Source: Gemmiger sp. An120 (GTDB taxonomy: Bacteria > Bacillota > Clostridia > Oscillospirales > Ruminococcaceae). Taken from it: 33,052 nt of DNA. Location of the stretch: NCBI RefSeq assembly GCF_002160955.1, contig NZ_NFLN01000027.1, positions 1 through 33,052 on the forward strand, in the 5' to 3' direction. The position numbers and the translations under genes were made by a program. The notes beneath the pieces were generated by a model. It saw only the letters and a program-made list of their open reading frames with translations, ran no database searches and was not told the origin of the DNA. Shown here piece by piece: positions 31,445-33,052 of the stretch. Each line of letters opens with the position of its first letter. Within the stretch, counting starts at the first letter, position 1.

Positions 31445-32809
31445 ATGGAAGCGCTCAATCAACTGATTAAGGTATGCGCCGATTTTATCTGGAACGGCCC
31501 CATTCTGGTGATGCTGCTGGGCACCCACCTGCTGCTTACGGTGCGGCTGCGGTTTATCCAGCGGTACACCGGCAAGGCCATCCGCATGAGCCTGCGGCCG
31601 GACGAGGGTGCGCAGGGTGAGATCAGCCAGTTCGGGGCACTGGCCACCGCCCTGGCGGCCACCATCGGCACCGGCAACATCATCGGGGTGTCCACCGCCA
31701 TCGCCCTGGGCGGGCCCGGCGCGGTGCTCTGGTGCTGGCTGACCGGCGTGTTCGGCATCGCCACCAAATACGGCGAAGCCCTGCTGGCGGTAAAATACCG
31801 CACCCGCAACAAGCAGGGCGCGGTGGTGGGCGGCCCCATGTACACCATCGAGCGGGGCCTGGGCTGGAAATGGCTGGCGGTGATCTTCGCTGTGTTCACA
31901 GTGTTCGCCACCCTGGGCGCGGGCAGCACCGTGCAGAGCCACGCCATCAGCGACGTGGTGCACACCACCTTCGGCGTGCCGGTGTGGGCCAGCGGCCTGG
32001 TGATCACCCTGCTGACCGCCGTGGTGATTCTGGGCGGCGTCAAGGTGATCAGCCGGGTGTGCGAAAAGCTGGTGCCTTTCATGAGCCTGTTCTACATTCT
32101 GGGCTGTCTGGCCATCCTGTTTCTGAACCGGGCCTGCATTCTGCCCGCGGCGGCCACCATTATTAAAAGCGCCTTTGGCTGGCAGGCGGCGGCGGGCGGC
32201 TTTGCGGGCGGGGCGCTGATGATCGCCTGCCGGTACGGCATGGCCCGGGGCCTGTTTTCCAACGAGAGCGGCCTGGGCACCGCCCCCATCGCGGCGGCCA
32301 CCGCCCAGACCTGCAACCCGGTGCGGCAGGCGCTGGTGTCCATGACCGGCACCTTCTGGGATACGGTAATTGTCTGCGCCATGACCGGCATCGTAGTGGT
32401 GAGCGGCATGCTGCGCAGCCCGGAGGCCTACGTGGGCGCCAGCGACGACGCCATGACCCGCCTGGCCTTCGGCGTTCTGCCCGGCGGGCAGTATGTGCTG
32501 ACGGTGGCGCTGTCCATCTTTGCGTTCACCACCATCCTGGGCTGGAGCTACTACGGCGAGCGCTGCATGGAATACCTGATCGGCGCCAAGGGCATCCTGG
32601 TATACCGGCTGGTATTTCTGGCGGCGGTGTTCCTGGGCGCGGTGGTCAGCCTGGACATCGTGTGGAACTTTGCCGACCTGATGAACGCGCTGATGGCTTT
32701 TCCCAACCTGATCGCGGTGCTGCTGCTCAGCGGCGTAATTATCAAAGAGACCCGGTATTTTCTGTGGGAGGATCACCTGGAGGAATCCGGCGACACCCTG
32801 CCCAACTGA
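31445..32809 (+). CDS. Sodium:alanine symporter family (AGCS) transporter
   Basis: This 454-residue membrane protein has about ten to eleven helices and imports alanine or glycine with Na+. The family signatures are present: FGALATALAATIGTGNIIGV and, mid-protein, GLFSNESGLGTAPIAAA. IGTGNI is the substrate/ion site region known for AGCS. The ATG at 31445 follows GGAGAG; the frame is open upstream to 31370 but that is promoter. It has its own promoter and a strong downstream terminator. If Rnf pumps Na+, the two would be coupled through the sodium gradient, which is inference. Confidence 0.94.
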   Translation: MEALNQLIKVCADFIWNGPILVMLLGTHLLLTVRLRFIQRYTGKAIRMSLRPDEGAQGEISQFGALATALAATIGTGNIIGVSTAIALGGPGAVLWCWLTGVFGIATKYGEALLAVKYRTRNKQGAVVGGPMYTIERGLGWKWLAVIFAVFTVFATLGAGSTVQSHAISDVVHTTFGVPVWASGLVITLLTAVVILGGVKVISRVCEKLVPFMSLFYILGCLAILFLNRACILPAAATIIKSAFGWQAAAGGFAGGALMIACRYGMARGLFSNESGLGTAPIAAATAQTCNPVRQALVSMTGTFWDTVIVCAMTGIVVVSGMLRSPEAYVGASDDAMTRLAFGVLPGGQYVLTVALSIFAFTTILGWSYYGERCMEYLIGAKGILVYRLVFLAAVFLGAVVSLDIVWNFADLMNALMAFPNLIAVLLLSGVIIKETRYFLWEDHLEESGDTLPN

Positions 32810-32819
32810 TTGCTGCCGC

Positions 32820-32861
32820 AAAAAAGGAGCCGTCCCCCGGCCGGGGGACGGCTCCTTTTTT
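32820..32861. terminator. Bidirectional terminator, perfect 42-nt palindrome
   Basis: AAAAAA, a 15-bp arm (32826-32840), its exact complement (32841-32855), then TTTTTT. It ends the symporter gene on the plus strand and the partial gene on the minus strand. Confidence 0.93.
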
Positions 32862-32868
32862 CTATGGT

Positions 32869-33052
32869 TTACTCGTGGCGGCGGCGGGCGAAAAAGATCG
32901 CCAGCGCCAGCACCGCCAGCAGCAGTACCACGCCGGTCACCGCCACGGCGGCTACCGGGAATCCGGCGGTTTCTTCCGCGGGGGCCTGCGGGGTCTGTTC
33001 CTCTTCCACCGTCTCCGGGCTTGCCGTGGGGGCGGGCGAAGCGGTGGGGGCC
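32869..33052 (-). CDS. C-terminal end of a membrane-anchored extracytoplasmic protein (5' end cut by window)
   Basis: The minus strand is open from the window edge to a TAA at 32869-32871, giving 60 visible residues. They read as a Thr/Pro/Ala/Ser linker (APTASPAPTASPETVEEE), a Pro/Glu-rich stretch, one transmembrane helix (about 25 residues, VAAVAVTGVVLLLAVLALAIFF) and a basic cytoplasmic stop (ARRRHE). This is the usual C-terminal anchor of a surface protein. There is no LPxTG motif, so it is held by the helix rather than by sortase. The functional domain lies outside the window. It shares the palindromic terminator with the symporter gene. Confidence 0.75.
   Translation of the reverse strand, partial: APTASPAPTASPETVEEEQTPQAPAEETAGFPVAAVAVTGVVLLLAVLALAIFFARRRHE

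Overview
The window looks like a chromosomal segment from a GC-rich, anaerobic gut Firmicute, most likely an Oscillospiraceae/Ruminococcaceae member (Faecalibacterium, Subdoligranulum or Gemmiger type). This placement is an inference. It rests on the GC-rich genes with GGAGG-type ribosome sites, the clostridial-type Rnf complex, a DUF896 protein, XpaC/TelA, AzlCD, a PepV-like dipeptidase and a secreted cysteine-ladder LRR protein. No rRNA, tRNA, phage, transposase or CRISPR array was seen. A gene is cut by each window edge.

Layout. 1-1148: start of a secreted leucine-rich-repeat protein (minus, cut off at base 1). 1281-5045: dTDP-rhamnose block (minus) in transcription order rhamnosyltransferase-like GT2, rfbA, rfbD, rfbB; rfbC is absent. 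5194-9460: metabolic block (minus) with a DUF896 protein, purA, a cation diffusion facilitator and NADP-isocitrate dehydrogenase. 9461-9943: gene-free, with strong hairpins. 9944-10567: queH (plus), convergent with two membrane-anchored XRE regulators (10606-11998, minus). 11999-12322: gene-free, holding a mirror-symmetric hairpin array. 12323-15892: envelope operon xpaC-telA-LemA-like-TPM (minus). 16021-16821: HAD hydrolase (minus), divergent from azlCD (16955-18009, plus).

18066-23369 is a complete rnfCDGEAB operon (minus), the ferredoxin:NAD+ oxidoreductase ion pump; its RnfG carries a second FMN-binding domain. Divergent from it is a 42-residue membrane microprotein with its own promoter and terminator. 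Next come an AT-richer GT39-like membrane glycosyltransferase (23834-25432) and an M20 dipeptidase (25503-26888), both minus. 27195-31337 is a tightly overlapped four-gene operon (plus): cydD-like, cydC-like, a YgbA-like Cys-rich protein and a DUF454 membrane protein. Its leader has tandem repeats and a palindrome that look like operators. 31445-32809 is a sodium:alanine symporter (plus). The window ends in the C-terminal tail of a membrane-anchored extracytoplasmic protein (minus).

Working together: Rnf and isocitrate dehydrogenase serve redox and energy balance. The rml block and GT39 gene serve cell-surface glycans. AzlCD, AGCS and the dipeptidase serve amino-acid and peptide traffic. The cydDC-ygbA-DUF454 unit looks like a redox or nitrosative-stress module. 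The least explained items are the 12115-12305 hairpin array, the structured 9586-9836 region, the cydD leader, the double-FMN RnfG and the 42-residue microprotein.
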